Source of the DNA: JAVBRA01 sp031548435
Lineage (GTDB): Bacteria; Bacteroidota; Bacteroidia; Bacteroidales; Rikenellaceae
Length of the DNA stretch: 64,000 nucleotides
Direction: 5' to 3'
NCBI GenBank assembly: GCA_031548435.1
Contig: JAVBRA010000008.1
Coordinates: 26,013 to 90,012, forward strand
This document shows positions 33,034 to 42,192 of the stretch, piece after piece. How positions within the stretch are numbered: position 1 is the first letter of the stretch; each line of letters starts with the position of its first letter. Both the position numbers and the translations under genes were made by a program. The notes beneath the pieces were generated by a model that worked only from the letters and a program-made list of their open reading frames with translations, was not told the DNA's origin and did no database searches.

Positions 33034-35520
33034 ATGAAAAAACGGATACTCTCGGCCGTTTCCGTCTGCCTGTTCCTGACCGCCGCGGCCCAGCAGACGC
33101 CCGCCACCCAAAGCAATTACGACCTTCCGGCCCGCTTTTCGCCCGACAACGTAAGGAAAATGATCTTTTCGACCTCGGTCGACGCCCGGTGGCTGAAACA
33201 CTCCGACCGTTTCTGGTACTCGTACCAAACCCCGGCCGGAACCCGCTGGTACATCGTCGACCCGGCGGCCAAAAGCAAGAAAGAGCTGTTCGATCCCGTG
33301 GTCATGGCCGCCGAACTGACCAGGATCGTGAAAGACCCCTTCGACGCCCAGCACCTGCCCGTCCGCAACCTCAAATTCCAGGACGACGAAAACCTGATCC
33401 GGTTCGAAATCCCGAGTACGCTCGAAGTCGAGAAACAGGACGACGAGGCCGATAAAGACACCACCGCAAAGAAGAAAAAGCCCGAGATGGAAAAGAAAAC
33501 GTTCTATTTCGAGTACGACATCCGGAGCCGGCGACTCAAGGAGCTGACCGACTACAAGAAACCCAAGGAGACCCCCGGCTGGGCGGGATGCATTTCGCCC
33601 GACAGCACCGTCATGGTGTTCGCCCGCGACTACAACCTCTACTGGATGGACAGCACCAACTACAAGAAAGCGATCAAAAACGAGAACGACTCGACCGTGG
33701 TCGAACACCAGCTCACCACCGAGGGGATCAAGAATTTCGCTTTCGGCGGCGGCTACGACGAGTCGGAAGAGACCGACAAAACCAAGATCGGGGAGAACAA
33801 AAAGAAACGCCACGCGGCCTGGGGCATCGAGTGGTCGCCCGATTCGAAGCATTTTGCCATGATGCGCACCGACAGCCGGTCGCTGAAAGATTTCTGGGTC
33901 ATCAACTCGCTGGCCTCGCCCCGGCCCGCACTCGAAAAATACAAATACCAGATGCCGGGCGAAGAGGAATCGCCCATCACCCATCTGTATGTCTTTGACA
34001 TGGAGGCCAAAACATACAGCGAGATCGACATCGCCCTGTTCAAAGACCAGACCGCCGGCATCCTCTCGGCCGACGTCCCCAAGAAAATACGCTACAACTC
34101 CGAATGGGTGCCCGACGTGTGGATGGGCGACAACGCCGGGTTCTATTTCACCCGCACCAGCCGCGACCTCAAGCGCATCGACATCTGCCATGTGGACATC
34201 GCCTCGGCCCGGGTCAAAGCCGTGATCGAGGAGCGGATGAACGTCTACATCGACATGGAAGACCTGAAACTGATCAACAACGGCAAGGAGCTGATCCACT
34301 GGTCGGAACGCGACGGCTGGGGACACCTCTACCTCTACGGCTCGGACGGCACGCTGAAGAATCAGATCACCTCCGGCCCGTTCCACGTGGCCTCGATCGA
34401 GGGCGTGGACGACGCCAAACGCGTGGTTTATTTCACCGCCAACGGCCGCGAGCCGGACGAAAACCCCTATTACAAACACCTCTACCGGGTGAATTTCGAC
34501 GGATCGGGCCTGAAACTGCTCAATCCGGGCGATTTCAACGCCGCCGTGTCGATGTGCGACGACACCCGGTTTTTCGTCAGCAATTTCTCGCGTGTCGACA
34601 CCACACCCACGACCGACCTGTACGACAACACCGGCAAAAAGATCATGACCCTCGAAACCGCCGACCTGTCGAACCTGCTGGCCGCCGGGTATAAGTTTCC
34701 TGAACCGTTCACGGTCAAGGCCGCCGACGGCATCACCGACCTTTACGGCGTGATGTACAAGCCCTACGACTTCGACTCCACGAAAACATACCCCATCATC
34801 GAGTACGTCTATCCCGGCCCGCAGACCGAGGCGGTGAACTACTCGTTCGGCCGCATCGGCAACCCCACCGACCGCCTGGCCCAGTTCGGCTTCATCGTCG
34901 TCACGGTCGGCAACCGCGGCGGCAGCCCCGAGCGCTCGAAATGGTACCACACCTACGGCTACGGCAACCTGCGCGACTACGGACTCGAAGACAAAAAAGT
35001 GACCGTGGAACAACTGGCCGACCGCCACCCCTATATCGACAAGTCGCGGGTGGGCATCCACGGCCACTCGGGCGGCGGGTTCATGTCCACGGCGGCCATG
35101 CTGGTCTATCCCAACTTCTTCAAGGTGGCCGTCTCGTGCGCCGGCAATCATGAAAACAACATCTACAACCGCTGGTGGAGCGAAAAACACCACGGCGTAC
35201 TCGAAAAAGTGGCCGACGACGGCGACACCACCTTCATCTACCAGATCGCCAAAAACTCGGAAGTGGCCAAAAACCTCAAGGGCCGACTGCTGCTGGTCAC
35301 GGGCGACATGGACAACAACGTCAATCCGGCCAACACCCTGCGCGTGGTCGACGCCCTGATCAAAGCCAACAAACGCTTCGACATGCTCATCCTGCCCGGA
35401 CAACGCCACGGCTTCGGCGACATGACCGAATACTTCTTCTGGCGCATGGGCGACTACTTCACCGAATCCCTGCTCGGCGATTCCGAGAACACCGTCGACA
35501 TACCGCAGATGAACAGATAG
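33034..35520 (+). CDS. Exported S9 family dipeptidyl-peptidase IV-like serine peptidase
   Basis: This 828-residue protein has a signal peptide (MKKRILSAVSVCLFLTAAAQ). An N-terminal beta-propeller (about 40-560) precedes an alpha/beta-hydrolase domain with nucleophile Ser679 in GHSGGG, Asp760 in GDMDNNV and His792 in RHGFG. This is a complete S9B-like triad. A Lys-rich stretch near residues 145-155 is a low-complexity surface loop. A periplasmic role in trimming dipeptides is expected from the family. An in-frame ATG at 32980 would hide the signal peptide and is rejected. A large inverted repeat follows the gene. Confidence 0.93.
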   Translation: MKKRILSAVSVCLFLTAAAQQTPATQSNYDLPARFSPDNVRKMIFSTSVDARWLKHSDRFWYSYQTPAGTRWYIVDPAAKSKKELFDPVVMAAELTRIVKDPFDAQHLPVRNLKFQDDENLIRFEIPSTLEVEKQDDEADKDTTAKKKKPEMEKKTFYFEYDIRSRRLKELTDYKKPKETPGWAGCISPDSTVMVFARDYNLYWMDSTNYKKAIKNENDSTVVEHQLTTEGIKNFAFGGGYDESEETDKTKIGENKKKRHAAWGIEWSPDSKHFAMMRTDSRSLKDFWVINSLASPRPALEKYKYQMPGEEESPITHLYVFDMEAKTYSEIDIALFKDQTAGILSADVPKKIRYNSEWVPDVWMGDNAGFYFTRTSRDLKRIDICHVDIASARVKAVIEERMNVYIDMEDLKLINNGKELIHWSERDGWGHLYLYGSDGTLKNQITSGPFHVASIEGVDDAKRVVYFTANGREPDENPYYKHLYRVNFDGSGLKLLNPGDFNAAVSMCDDTRFFVSNFSRVDTTPTTDLYDNTGKKIMTLETADLSNLLAAGYKFPEPFTVKAADGITDLYGVMYKPYDFDSTKTYPIIEYVYPGPQTEAVNYSFGRIGNPTDRLAQFGFIVVTVGNRGGSPERSKWYHTYGYGNLRDYGLEDKKVTVEQLADRHPYIDKSRVGIHGHSGGGFMSTAAMLVYPNFFKVAVSCAGNHENNIYNRWWSEKHHGVLEKVADDGDTTFIYQIAKNSEVAKNLKGRLLLVTGDMDNNVNPANTLRVVDALIKANKRFDMLILPGQRHGFGDMTEYFFWRMGDYFTESLLGDSENTVDIPQMNR

Positions 35521-35593
35521 ACGATCGGTTGCTCCGGAACGCAGCCCAAGCTTTTTGGAAATACTCTCGACCGGCCTTGATCTCGATTTCATC

Positions 35594-35670
35594 ATCCCTC
35601 TATAAAAGAGTCCCCTCATGCAACGTTCAATACAACGAACTTGCCTTGAGGGGACTCTTTTAAGAGGGAT
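35594..35670. terminator. Long inverted repeat downstream of S9 peptidase
   Basis: Arms 35594-35618 and 35647-35670 (25 and 24 nt, one indel) enclose a 28-nt loop. This is longer than ordinary terminators. A second short stem (GAACTTTTT / AAAAAGTTC) follows at about 35730-35752. The interval 35521-35817 otherwise holds only the lysS promoter. Confidence 0.6.
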
Positions 35671-35789
35671 GTCGGGCCTGGGCAAAGTCAAGTCACGAAA
35701 AACAAAGTTTTTCCCAAGAGTTTTTTGTTGAACTTTTTCGCAAAAAAGTTCAGATGGAGTATCGGGGCAGCACAATCTCCGATTTTGTT

Positions 35790-35797
35790 TATCTTTG
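35790..35797 (+). promoter_or_regulatory. -7 box TATCTTTG for lysS
   Basis: Exact TAnnTTTG, 20 nt before the ATG at 35818; it excludes an upstream in-frame start at 35725. Confidence 0.6.
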
Positions 35798-35817
35798 CGG
35801 TTTCTAACGACAACGAT

Positions 35818-37536
35818 ATGGAGTACAGTGAACAGGAGCTGATCCGGCGTAATTCGCTGGTTCAGTTGCGTGAGTTGGGCATCGAGCCTTATCCGGCGGT
35901 GATGTTCGAGGTGAATGCCGACACGGCCGGGATTGCCGCGGAGTATTCTCCGGAGAAGGGGAATTTCCAGCAGGTTTCGATCGCCGGAAGGATGATGAGC
36001 CGCCGCATCATGGGCAGCGCGTCGTTTTTCGAGTTACAGGACGACAAGGGGCGCATCCAGGTTTACGTCAAGCGCGACGAGATCTGCCCGCCGGACGATT
36101 CCACCCTATATAACACCGTATTTAAGAAGCTGTTGGACATCGGCGACATCGTCGGGATCAATGGATTCGTTTTCATCACCCAGACGGGCGAGTTGTCGAT
36201 CCACTGCAAGGAGCTGACGGTACTGAGCAAATCGTTGCGGCCGCTGCCCATCGTCAAGGAAAAAGACGGGCAGGTGTTCGACGCATTCACCGATCCCGAG
36301 CAGCGCTACCGCATGCGGTACGTCGACCTGATCGTCAACCCGCAGATACGGGAAGTGTTTGTCAAACGCACCCGGCTGATGAACACCATGCGCGAATTCT
36401 TCAACTCGAAAGGCTACCTGGAGGTGGAAACGCCCATCCTGCAACCGATCCCCGGCGGAGCGGCCGCGCGGCCGTTCATCACGCACCACAACGCCCTCGA
36501 CATACCGCTTTACCTGCGCATCGCCAACGAACTGTACCTCAAACGGCTGATCGTCGGCGGGTTCGAAGGGGTGTACGAATTCGCAAAAGATTTCCGCAAC
36601 GAGGGAATGGATCGTACGCACAACCCCGAGTTCACGGTAATGGAAATATACGTGGCCTACAAAGACTACTTCTGGATGATGGAGTTCACCGAGGAGATGA
36701 TCGAGAAGGTGGCCGTGGCGCTCAACGGCACCACCCAACTGACCGTGGGCGAGCGCCAGATCGACTTCAAACGCCCGTTCCGCCGGGTGACCATGACCGA
36801 CGCCATCCGCGAGAAAACCGGCTTCGACATCACCGGCAAAAGCCACGAGGAACTGCTCGACGCCTGCAAAAAACTGAAAGTGGAAACCGACCCGACCATG
36901 GGCGTGGGCAAGCTCATCGACGCCATCTTCGGACAGTATTGCGAGGAAGACCTCGTGCAGCCGACCTTCGTGATGGACTACCCGACCGAAATGTCGCCCC
37001 TGTGCAAAAAACACCGTTCGAACCCCGAGCTGACCGAACGCTTCGAACTGTTCGTCAACGGGCGCGAACTGTGCAACGCCTACTCCGAACTGAACGACCC
37101 CGTCGACCAACTCGACCGCTTCCAGGAACAGCTGAAGCTGTCGGAAAAAGGTGACGACGAGGCGATGTTCATCGACATGGATTTCGTGCGTGCGCTCGAA
37201 TACGGCATGCCCACCTGCTCGGGCATGGGCATCGGCATCGACCGCCTGCTGATGCTGATGACCAACCAGAGCTCGATCCAGGACGTACTGCTTTTTCCGC
37301 AAATGAGGCCCGAAAAAACCATGCAGAAAGACGGCGCGGAAGTGTTCGCCCGCATCGGCGTATCCGAAGAGTGGGCGGCCGTGCTCGACAAAATGAGCAT
37401 CTTCACGGTCGAAGCGCTCAAAAAATACGCGGCAGGGAAATTGCATAACGACCTGTGTGGCTTTAACAAAAAGAACAAGCTCGGACTGAAAAACCCGTCG
37501 CTCGAAGAGGTCAAGGGCTGGACAGGGGAGGTTTAA
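35818..37536 (+). CDS. lysS: Lysyl-tRNA synthetase, class II
   Basis: This 572-residue enzyme has an N-terminal OB-fold anticodon-binding domain (about 60-160: VSIAGRMMSRRIMGSASFFELQD) and a class II catalytic core with motif 2 (FRNEGMDRTHNPEFTVMEIY) and motif 3 (GMGIGIDRLLMLM). The C-terminal extension of about 65 residues after motif 3 (ARIGVSEEWAAVLDKMSIFTVEALKKY) is longer than in E. coli and is common in Bacteroidetes LysS. The start is set by the -7 box at 35790. Confidence 0.97.
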   Translation: MEYSEQELIRRNSLVQLRELGIEPYPAVMFEVNADTAGIAAEYSPEKGNFQQVSIAGRMMSRRIMGSASFFELQDDKGRIQVYVKRDEICPPDDSTLYNTVFKKLLDIGDIVGINGFVFITQTGELSIHCKELTVLSKSLRPLPIVKEKDGQVFDAFTDPEQRYRMRYVDLIVNPQIREVFVKRTRLMNTMREFFNSKGYLEVETPILQPIPGGAAARPFITHHNALDIPLYLRIANELYLKRLIVGGFEGVYEFAKDFRNEGMDRTHNPEFTVMEIYVAYKDYFWMMEFTEEMIEKVAVALNGTTQLTVGERQIDFKRPFRRVTMTDAIREKTGFDITGKSHEELLDACKKLKVETDPTMGVGKLIDAIFGQYCEEDLVQPTFVMDYPTEMSPLCKKHRSNPELTERFELFVNGRELCNAYSELNDPVDQLDRFQEQLKLSEKGDDEAMFIDMDFVRALEYGMPTCSGMGIGIDRLLMLMTNQSSIQDVLLFPQMRPEKTMQKDGAEVFARIGVSEEWAAVLDKMSIFTVEALKKYAAGKLHNDLCGFNKKNKLGLKNPSLEEVKGWTGEV

Positions 37537-37556
37537 TTAAAACGTCAATTGCGATT

Positions 37557-38183
37557 ATGAAAAAGATCGCCGTTATCGCCTGCCTGCTTTTGTTGTCGGC
37601 ACCCTCTTCTTTTGCGCAGAACGACCTTCCCGCATCGTTCGCGGATCTTCTGTCAAGGGCCAGGATGTCGTTTACGGCACCGGAGGGATATACCGAAGTC
37701 GACATCGTGGAAAATCCGCACATGAGCTATGACTATGCGCTCAGGCATCCGACGGCCGGGTTCGAGATCCGCTACACCGTCCGCCCGATGGATGTGGTGT
37801 TGCAGGATTATGAGCGATTGATCTCCGAAGGCGCCACGATGATCCATCCCAACAACTGGCTTCCGATGTCGGCCTTGGCGACATTCGCCAACATAGGCGG
37901 CGACATAGAGGGCGGAGGCTTCGGCCCCTTGCCGGAGGAGGGCGTCAAGGTGGAATTCAATGCCGACAGCGGTCTGGCCGGAGCCTGTGAGCCGAGGGAG
38001 GAATTTTCATGCGGGTACAAGTATTGCATAATGAATTTCATATTCAAAAAAGATACGGGAACGGCCTATACCTTCTTCATGGCGGACGACCTTGGAACGC
38101 TTGCGGAGAATTTTTCGCTGGTCTTTCATTGTTTGAAATTCGAGGGAGGCGATTCTCCCGCGCTCGAGAATAATGGAAATTAA
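37557..38183 (+). CDS. Exported protein of unknown function
   Basis: This 208-residue protein has a signal peptide ending SSFAQ (MKKIAVIACLLLLSAPSSFA). The mature part contains FTAPEGYTEVDI, two cysteines spaced CGYKYC near residue 155, and no membrane segment. I do not recognise the family; the opening resembles small periplasmic proteins with a PsbP-like fold, but that is weak. It begins 20 nt after lysS and ends 36 nt before tpiA, so it may be part of the same transcript. Confidence 0.75.
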   Translation: MKKIAVIACLLLLSAPSSFAQNDLPASFADLLSRARMSFTAPEGYTEVDIVENPHMSYDYALRHPTAGFEIRYTVRPMDVVLQDYERLISEGATMIHPNNWLPMSALATFANIGGDIEGGGFGPLPEEGVKVEFNADSGLAGACEPREEFSCGYKYCIMNFIFKKDTGTAYTFFMADDLGTLAENFSLVFHCLKFEGGDSPALENNGN

Positions 38184-38219
38184 CATAACAACATTAATAA
38201 GACTCAAAACCATACGACT

Positions 38220-38984
38220 ATGAGAAAGAAAATCGTTGCGGGCAACTGGAAAATGAACACCACTCCCGCGGAAGGAATCGACCTGCTAAAAAGCGTCATC
38301 GCCAAAAAAGGCGAAGTGTGCGACTGCGTGACGCTGATCGTGGCCCCGCCGTTCACCCACTTGTCGGAAGCGGTGAAGGCGACGCGCGGCACGGGCATCG
38401 CCGTGGCGGCCCAGAACTGCGCCACCGAAGCCAAAGGCGCTTATACGGGCGAGATCTCGGCGGGCATGATCGCTTCGCTGGGCGTCGAATACGTGATCCT
38501 GGGACACTCCGAACGCCGCGAATACTACGGCGAAACCAGCAAAACCCTGCTGAAGAAGGTCTCGGAAGCCTACGCTTTCGGCCTCACCCCCATCTACTGC
38601 GTGGGCGAACGCCTCGAAGAGCGCGAAAGCGGCAAACACTTCGACGTGGTGAGACAACAGATCGAGGAAGTGGTCTATGACCTGCCGAAAGAACAGTTCG
38701 AAAAGCTGATCATCGCCTACGAACCCGTGTGGGCCATCGGCACCGGCAAAACCGCCACCGCCGATCAGGCACAGGAGATCCACGCCTTCATTCGCGAGGT
38801 GCTGCGCAACAAATACGGCGTGCTGGCCGGGGCCACCCCCATCCTGTACGGCGGCAGCTGCAAACCGTCGAACGCAGCCGAAATTTTCTCGAAAGAGGAT
38901 GTGGACGGCGGCCTGATCGGCGGCGCGGCCCTGGTTGCGGACGATTTCATCGGCATCGCCAAGGCGTTCGACTGCAAAAAGTAA
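38220..38984 (+). CDS. tpiA: Triose-phosphate isomerase
   Basis: This 254-residue glycolytic enzyme has the substrate-binding GNWKMN (Lys11), the electrophilic His in ILGHSERR, the catalytic Glu in AYEPVWAIGTG, and the phosphate-gripping C-terminal YGGSCKPSN and GGLIGGAAL. Length and motifs are normal. A rho-independent terminator follows. Confidence 0.98.
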   Translation: MRKKIVAGNWKMNTTPAEGIDLLKSVIAKKGEVCDCVTLIVAPPFTHLSEAVKATRGTGIAVAAQNCATEAKGAYTGEISAGMIASLGVEYVILGHSERREYYGETSKTLLKKVSEAYAFGLTPIYCVGERLEERESGKHFDVVRQQIEEVVYDLPKEQFEKLIIAYEPVWAIGTGKTATADQAQEIHAFIREVLRNKYGVLAGATPILYGGSCKPSNAAEIFSKEDVDGGLIGGAALVADDFIGIAKAFDCKK

Positions 38985-39003
38985 CCGAACCCATATGAAA
39001 CCG

Positions 39004-39032
39004 AAAGGCGGGCCGATATGCCCGCCTTTTTT
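39004..39032 (+). terminator. Rho-independent terminator after tpiA
   Basis: Stem 39004-39013 with 39020-39029, 6-nt loop, T6 tail; it lies only 3 nt before the proC -7 box. Confidence 0.85.
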
Positions 39033-39034
39033 CG

Positions 39035-39042
39035 TACCTTTG
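39035..39042 (+). promoter_or_regulatory. -7 box TACCTTTG for proC
   Basis: Exact TAnnTTTG, 49 nt before the ATG at 39092. The -33 region would fall in the tpiA terminator stem. Confidence 0.5.
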
Positions 39043-39091
39043 TTTGATCCGGGTGCGCAGAAGGCGCCTGGTAATCCTAAACACAACCGAC

Positions 39092-39865
39092 ATGATCATT
39101 GCCATTATCGGCGCCGGGAACATGGGCGGCGCCATCGCGCGGGGCATCGCCTCGACAGGAGAGCACACGGTCATCCTCGCCGATCCGTCGGACGAGGCCC
39201 TGAGACCGTTCACCACCGGCCCGCAGCCGTTCGACACCACGCACGACAACGCCCGGGCAGCCGGCGGAGCCGACATGATCGTCGTAGCCGTCAAGCCGTG
39301 GATCGCGGAAGATGTTTTCAGACAGATCGGCGCAACATCGAACATCGGCGGCAAGTCGGTGGTTTCCATCGTGGCCGGGCTGACTTTCGCCCGGATGCGG
39401 GAAGCGATGGGAGAAGAAACCGCAGCCCTTTTCCGCGTCATCCCCAACACGGCCGTCTCTTTCGGCGAGAGTTTCACGTTCATCGCGCACGAGGGAGCAT
39501 CCGCGCGGCAAACCGACGCCGTCGCGGGCATCTTCGGCTCTCTGGGTAAAACCATGATCGTCAACGAGCAGCAGATGATCGCAGGAACCGCCCTGGCCTC
39601 GTGCGGCATCGCCTACGCGCTCAAGTACATCGACGCCTCGATGAAAGCGGGGGTGGAGTTGGGATTTTCGAGACCCGACGCCCTGGCCATCGTGCGCCAG
39701 ACCGTCAGAGGGGCGCTGCGGCTGCTGGAAGAAAACCGCTCGCTGCCGCAAACCGAGATCGACAAGGTAACCACCCCGGGCGGCATCACCCTCAAGGGCT
39801 TGAAGGTATTGGAAGACAGAGCGTTCGACACAATCGTAGCCGACTGCCTGAAAGCGGCGCGCTGA
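39092..39865 (+). CDS. proC: Pyrroline-5-carboxylate reductase
   Basis: This 257-residue NAD(P)H-dependent enzyme of proline synthesis has the Rossmann opening IAIIGAGNMGGAIARGI, the segment VVAVKPW, the VIPNTAVSFGES region, and the C-terminal TTPGGITLKGLKVLE typical of ProC. The ATG at 39092 starts two residues before the Rossmann strand; an earlier ATG at 39044 adds an unrelated Arg-rich leader and lies next to the promoter. Confidence 0.95.
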   Translation: MIIAIIGAGNMGGAIARGIASTGEHTVILADPSDEALRPFTTGPQPFDTTHDNARAAGGADMIVVAVKPWIAEDVFRQIGATSNIGGKSVVSIVAGLTFARMREAMGEETAALFRVIPNTAVSFGESFTFIAHEGASARQTDAVAGIFGSLGKTMIVNEQQMIAGTALASCGIAYALKYIDASMKAGVELGFSRPDALAIVRQTVRGALRLLEENRSLPQTEIDKVTTPGGITLKGLKVLEDRAFDTIVADCLKAAR

Positions 39866-39930
39866 TCCCGCGACAAGCCGCGAAATAAACTACTTACTGT
39901 GCATAGGTTTGAGAGCGAATTTCATTCGCT

Positions 39931-40020
39931 CTCATGTTGAGCGGAGTGGTAACGGGATCGAAACATCTGATCAGGCAAAGCCGCGCGCAATCAGATCCTT
40001 CGGCAAGCTCAGGATGACAG
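39931..40020. repeat. Intergenic imperfect inverted repeat of the TGTCATCCTGAGC...CGAAGGATCT type
   Basis: Read on the minus strand, 39991-40020 gives TGTCATCCTGAGC...CGAAGGATCTGA, and 39931-39970 contains a related arm (TCATGTTGAGCGGAG...CGAAACATCTGAT) in opposite orientation. The pattern resembles the dispersed intergenic repeat seen in many bacterial genomes. A neighbouring 10-bp hairpin occupies 39911-39933. No gene lies in 39866-40146. Confidence 0.6.
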
Positions 40021-40090
40021 AGGTGAATGACATGAAAAGTTTATAGAGACTAAAAATTGCGGGGTTTCAACCAATCGCGGGAACAATAAA

Positions 40091-40130
40091 AGGCGGATTC
40101 CCCGGAGCCGCGGCTCCGGGGAATCCGCCT
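40091..40130. terminator. Perfect 40-nt palindrome between convergent proC and corA
   Basis: Two 20-nt arms are exact reverse complements with no unpaired loop. It is GC-rich and flanked by A/T; position and shape fit a bidirectional terminator. Confidence 0.75.
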
Positions 40131-40146
40131 CAAGGCGCAGCACGGC

Positions 40147-41094
40147 CTACAGCCACTTTTTGCGCCGGAAGAAGAAAATGGTAATGGCCACCGATAAGAC
40201 AATGAGCCCCAACACGAACGGATAGCCCCACGTCCAACTGAACTCGGGCATCTGGAGGTTCATCCCGTAAATGCTGGCGATCAGCGTCGGGGGCATGAAC
40301 AGCACCGAGGCAACGGTGAATATCTTGGTGATCTTCGTCTGTTCGATGTTAATCAACCCCAGCGCCGTATCCTGCAAATAATCGAGCCGGTCGAAGCTGA
40401 AATCGGCGTGGTTGATCAGCGAGTTGACGTCCTTGATCATCAGCGACAGGCGCGCATAAATGTCGCGCGGGAACCGCTCGCTGCGCAGAATGCCCGACAA
40501 CACCCGCTGGCGGTCGAAAATATTCTCGCGCAGGGTCATCGTCGCCTCCTGCAACGTATTGATTTCCTTCAGGATGTCCTCGCCCACCTTGGCGGCGATG
40601 GTCAGGTGCTTGCTCAACTGGGCGATGCCGCGGGCCAACGCCTCGACCATATCGGCGTCGATATCGATGCGCACCTCCAGGATCGAGATCAGCAGATGAT
40701 ACCCCGTGGGATACGCCTTCGAATTCATCTGTATCCGCTTGGCCACTTCGTCGAACGAACGGAGCTCGGTGCCGCGCTCGGAGATCAGCACCCCCTCGGA
40801 AATAATGAACGACACCGGCTCCACCACATTCCCGTGGTCGGTCGATATCAGGAAGTTGGAGTTGCAGACGATCGACCGTTCGTTCTCGGAATATTTCGAA
40901 CTGCTCTCGATCTCGACCGCCTGCTGCGGCGTCTGGAGGCTCACCTCCATGAACGATTCCACCGCCTTCTGCTCTTTGAGCGTGGGGGTGATCAGGTCGA
41001 TCCACAGGATGTCGTCATAGCCCAATTCGTCGAACAGCTTGACGTCGGCGTTGCGGATGATTTTATTGTAGTCTTTCAGATAGATTGTGATCAT
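40147..41094 (-). CDS. corA: CorA-type magnesium/divalent cation channel
   Basis: This 315-residue protein has a soluble N-terminal funnel domain, a long stalk helix (about 195-255) and two C-terminal membrane helices (about 257-276 and 288-307). The family signature GMN is at residues 277-279 (SIYGMN), followed by the acidic loop (MPEFSWTWG) and a basic tail RRKKWL. Mg2+ uptake is the family role. It is transcribed alone. Confidence 0.95.
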   Translation of the reverse strand: MITIYLKDYNKIIRNADVKLFDELGYDDILWIDLITPTLKEQKAVESFMEVSLQTPQQAVEIESSSKYSENERSIVCNSNFLISTDHGNVVEPVSFIISEGVLISERGTELRSFDEVAKRIQMNSKAYPTGYHLLISILEVRIDIDADMVEALARGIAQLSKHLTIAAKVGEDILKEINTLQEATMTLRENIFDRQRVLSGILRSERFPRDIYARLSLMIKDVNSLINHADFSFDRLDYLQDTALGLINIEQTKITKIFTVASVLFMPPTLIASIYGMNLQMPEFSWTWGYPFVLGLIVLSVAITIFFFRRKKWL

Positions 41095-41166
41095 GGGAAC
41101 CCTTTTTTGAGGGGGCCCGAAGGCTCCGGTTAATACTTAGCTTCCTTTCTGCCGTAGGATTCCGGG

Positions 41167-41928
41167 TTAGCCGGGGCCGGGAATGGCTCCGTTGCGGACG
41201 GCTTTCTGCCAGAACAACGCAAGCGCTTCCCGTTTCTGATCATCGAGTCTGAAATCTATGTTTTTCTTGAGGTATTCGCGGGCCAGAGGCTTGTCGGCCA
41301 GATCGTAATAATCGACCGCCTGGTCGATATGGCCGACCCCGTATGCGATGGCCCGATTGAGATCGGCGACAAACTCCCGGTCGACACTCCGGGATGCCAC
41401 CCACGCGGCGAAAACGAACGGCAGCCCCGTGAAGTCGCGCCACACCGACGACAGGTCGTATACATACTCGAACCGTCCCTCGTGCTCGAACACCTTGTCG
41501 CCGATCAACAGATAGCCGGCTCCCTCGCGCCCCATGTCGCTGCAATCGTAAAGCGGCAGCCAGCACGGGTCGATATCCCAATATTCGCGGGCCAGCACCC
41601 TGACCAGGGCCGCCGACGTACGCGAATGGGCGTCGAGGTATATGGTATGCAGGTTTTCGACCGGACAGTTGGCCATCAGAACCACCGTCCGCACATGGCC
41701 GTGCGAACCGATGCAAAAATCAGTGACAATATCGGAACCGGCGAACGACGGAATCTCGGCCACAGGAACCAGAGCGACGTCGGCACGCCCCTCACCGAAC
41801 AGCGAAGCGCAAACCGCAGGCGGAGACAACAGCAACTCGGCACGCAACGTATCGCGTGCAGCCTCGATCCCATAGATCATAGGCTTCGTATTCAAATACG
41901 ACACCGCCGCAACTATGCCCCGAATCAT
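41167..41928 (-). CDS. mqnA: Chorismate dehydratase
   Basis: This 253-residue protein resembles a periplasmic-binding fold used as an enzyme; it converts chorismate to 3-[(1-carboxyvinyl)oxy]benzoate, the first step of the futalosine menaquinone pathway. Family segments include AVSYLNTKPMIYGIE at the start, LVPVAEIPS, and FVFAAWVASR near residue 170. It has no signal peptide, consistent with a cytoplasmic enzyme. Together with mqnC at 11275, it shows that this organism uses the futalosine route. Confidence 0.93.
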   Translation of the reverse strand: MIRGIVAAVSYLNTKPMIYGIEAARDTLRAELLLSPPAVCASLFGEGRADVALVPVAEIPSFAGSDIVTDFCIGSHGHVRTVVLMANCPVENLHTIYLDAHSRTSAALVRVLAREYWDIDPCWLPLYDCSDMGREGAGYLLIGDKVFEHEGRFEYVYDLSSVWRDFTGLPFVFAAWVASRSVDREFVADLNRAIAYGVGHIDQAVDYYDLADKPLAREYLKKNIDFRLDDQKREALALFWQKAVRNGAIPGPG

Positions 41929-41960
41929 CGCCCATGGTTAATTCAAAAATTACACTGCCG

Positions 41961-41968
41961 CAAAGATA
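41961..41968 (-). promoter_or_regulatory. -7 box TATCTTTG for mqnA
   Basis: Exact TAnnTTTG on the minus strand, 32 nt before the mqnA ATG. Confidence 0.6.
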
Positions 41969-42029
41969 GGTATTTTTCCGGATACTCAACCCAAGCTTTT
42001 CGCAAAAAGGCGTCATGGACGCTTTTGTT

Positions 42030-42082
42030 ATCAGAATCGATCTTTCGCTCGCAAACGTTCCGGCTGAAGGATCGATTCTGAT
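42030..42082. terminator. 13-bp stem hairpin in the 41929-42192 interval
   Basis: Arms 42030-42042 and 42070-42082 are exact complements with a 27-nt loop. It lies 111 nt downstream of the minus-strand gene ending at 42193 and may terminate it. The remaining interval shows no gene. Confidence 0.45.
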
Positions 42083-42192
42083 ATATGAAAGAGGCTGTTG
42101 TTCCAAAAAATTTTCGGAGACACTGCGCATCTCACAACCGGCCTGTTCCCGGCCCGGCATGGCTTCAACGGCAAGCTCCCGCCCCGAAGCGG

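Noticed and set aside
32986..35775. 929-codon minus-strand frame opposite the S9 peptidase
   Set aside because: High GC at third codon positions keeps antisense frames open; the plus strand encodes a complete S9 catalytic triad.
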